DNA of 5,762 bases from NCBI GenBank assembly GCA_003501375.1, contig DNPO01000172.1, positions 12,908 to 18,669 of the forward strand. The letters are read 5' to 3'. The position numbers and the translations under genes were made by a program. The stretch comes from Candidatus Sumerlaeota bacterium. GTDB lineage: Bacteria > Sumerlaeota > Sumerlaeia > UBA8349. This document shows, piece by piece, positions 4,704 through 5,762 of this stretch (the stretch's first letter is position 1; every line of letters starts with the position of its first letter). The notes under the pieces are model-generated. The model was given only the letters and a program-made list of their open reading frames with translations. It was not told the origin of the DNA and ran no database searches.

Positions 4704-5762
4704 ATGAAATTAACAGGCTTCCGCGGAATTGTTCTCGCTGCTCTAACCCTCGTTGCGCCCGCGCTCTGTGTCACACAGGGAACTTCGGCTATGGCCGAAT
4801 CTTCCGCAGCAACCCAGGCGGCTTCTGCTTCCCGCAGTACAGTGGGGACAGCCAGCCAGACTGCCGATCCCAAGTATGATGCTCAGATCGCGCAGGCCGT
4901 CCGGTATTACGAAGACGCGAACTTCGAAAAGGCGTTAGCCTGTTATGAGGGAGCGCTGAAACTAACACCAGACAATGCGGTGCTAAAGTCAAAAATTGAT
5001 AGCACGCACAAGAACATCGAGTACAAACAGCAACTTCTGGAGAAGACACCCGGTTTCGACAAGAATCGCGATGCCATCTTGGAGAAGAGATACGACAAGG
5101 CACTTGCGCTTTATCAGGCTGGTAAAAAAGACGAGGCGCGTGCGGCTTTTACTGAGGTGTGGGTACTTGGTGGCAAGTACAAGTTAGCCCATGAATACCT
5201 GAAAGCCATTGTGAACGGCACGACTGTTCCGGCTCCAAGTACGGTCGCGGCCAATAGTGATGCTGCTCCAACAACGACGGATACGCCTGCTAAGGACGAT
5301 CAGGTTGCTCAAGCGCTTGATAGTGCCAAGGCAGCCGCAAAAGCAGGGGACTATGTCAAGGCGGTTGAGTCGTGCAGCGCTGCTCTTAAAATTGATTCTG
5401 AAAATGCCAAGGCACGTAAAGCCCTCTTGAAATACCAAGAACTTCAACAGAAGGCACAGCAGGAATCTGAAAAACTTGCAGCAGCAAATGCCCTGAAGGC
5501 TGAACAAGAGAAGGCACAGGCCCAAGCGAAGCAAAATGAGGCCCGCGTTGCTGAACTGCTTAGTGCTGGCAAGCAGAATTGTAAGGATGGTAATTTTGAT
5601 GGCGGGATCAGTAATGCGGATGCAGCCTTGCAACTTGACCCTGCCAATAAAAAAGCCTTGGCGCTGAAGAATGCTGCACAAAAATCCAAGGATGAATCTG
5701 TTGTTCAAGCCCAGAAAGACAAGGAACTTGCCTCTGCTCAAGCCCAGAAAGACAAGGAACTT
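4704..5762 (+). CDS. Exported TPR/coiled-coil protein, possibly the N-terminus of a secretin (3' end missing)
   Basis: The frame runs from ATG at 4704 to the last base without a stop, giving 353 residues. Residues 1-31 are a Sec signal peptide: basic MKLTGFR, a hydrophobic core, then SAMA before Glu32, a good signal peptidase I site. No lipobox is present. TPR-like units follow at about 59-92 (EDANFEKALACYEGALKL), 122-170 (QAGKKDEARAAF), 200-234 (KAGDYVKAVESCSAALKI) and 280-325 (KDGNFDGGISNADAALQL). An Ala/Thr/Pro linker spans about 173-198, and a Gln/Lys/Glu-rich coiled coil spans about 235-280. Units three and four share the pattern of a turn, an Ala-rich helix, then a short acidic/Asn turn. 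The visible end starts an 11-residue tandem repeat. The protein should be periplasmic or envelope-bound. In some PVC-group bacteria, pilus secretins carry N-terminal TPRs, so a secretin domain could follow; this is inference. A free TPR assembly protein of the PilF/PilW or Tol-Pal type is the main alternative. Confidence 0.88.
   Translation, partial: MKLTGFRGIVLAALTLVAPALCVTQGTSAMAESSAATQAASASRSTVGTASQTADPKYDAQIAQAVRYYEDANFEKALACYEGALKLTPDNAVLKSKIDSTHKNIEYKQQLLEKTPGFDKNRDAILEKRYDKALALYQAGKKDEARAAFTEVWVLGGKYKLAHEYLKAIVNGTTVPAPSTVAANSDAAPTTTDTPAKDDQVAQALDSAKAAAKAGDYVKAVESCSAALKIDSENAKARKALLKYQELQQKAQQESEKLAAANALKAEQEKAQAQAKQNEARVAELLSAGKQNCKDGNFDGGISNADAALQLDPANKKALALKNAAQKSKDESVVQAQKDKELASAQAQKDKEL
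5705..5762 (+). repeat. 33-base in-frame tandem repeat at the right edge
   Basis: Twenty-five bases (5705-5729) recur without a mismatch at 5738-5762, a period of 33 bases or 11 codons. Both copies encode QAQKDKEL. The second copy reaches the window edge, so the true copy number is unknown. Near-perfect DNA identity suggests recent duplication rather than protein-level conservation alone. Confidence 0.85.

Noticed and set aside
4761..4772. Possible lipoprotein signal around Cys22 of the exported TPR protein
   Set aside because: The residue before the Cys is Leu rather than Gly, Ala or Ser, and a good signal peptidase I site (AMA) lies downstream.
4604..4879. A 91-codon plus-strand frame over the leader and start of the exported TPR gene
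   Set aside because: Its product is Arg/Ser/Cys-rich without recognisable features, and it overlaps a frame with a clear signal peptide and AAGGAG.
5184..5741. A 185-codon minus-strand frame rich in Leu, Phe and Cys
   Set aside because: It is the reverse-strand reading of the Gln/Lys/Glu-rich coiled-coil codons; the apparent hydrophobicity is an artefact.

Overview
The window is bacterial DNA of roughly even base composition. It carries a co-directional cluster, all on the + strand, that looks like part of a type IV pilus / type II secretion-like envelope machine. The anchor is a 709-residue protein at 1794-3923. It reads as a complete PilM-type actin-like ATPase fused in frame to a PilN-type bitopic membrane subunit. 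Its neighbours are small, mostly unrecognised proteins with membrane anchors or TPR-like helices. A PilM-like protein beside TPR-rich exported proteins recalls the pilus-like loci of the Verrucomicrobiota/Lentisphaerota/Kiritimatiellota group (for example the Akkermansia Amuc_1098-1102 region, from memory). That placement is an inference, and the window has no rRNA or other taxonomic marker.

Layout: (1) 1-1119 is the 3' part of a helical, TPR-like protein of unknown function, open at the window's left edge. (2) 1185-1283 is a 32-residue single-pass membrane microprotein. (3) 1291-1791 is a 166-residue soluble helical protein with a TTG start. (4) 1794-3923 is the PilM-PilN fusion, starting 2 bases after the previous stop. 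(5) After a 52-base gap holding two short palindromes, 3976-4557 encodes a 193-residue protein with an N-terminal membrane anchor, one TPR-like hairpin and a Pro/Ala/Gly tail. (6) After a 146-base gap with a candidate promoter and a strong ribosome binding site, 4704-5762 encodes the first 353 residues of an exported TPR/coiled-coil protein. This last gene runs off the right edge just as an 11-residue tandem repeat begins.

How they may work together (inference): the fusion would place a cytoplasmic ATPase-fold platform and a periplasmic ferredoxin-like domain in one chain, the arrangement seen in GspL of type II secretion. The 193-residue anchored protein sits where PilO/PilP would follow. 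The exported TPR protein is a plausible link to, or the N-terminus of, an outer-membrane secretin. No PilO, PilP, secretin domain, pilin, assembly ATPase or prepilin peptidase is visible here. There are no tRNA or rRNA genes, CRISPR arrays, insertion sequences or convincing terminators.
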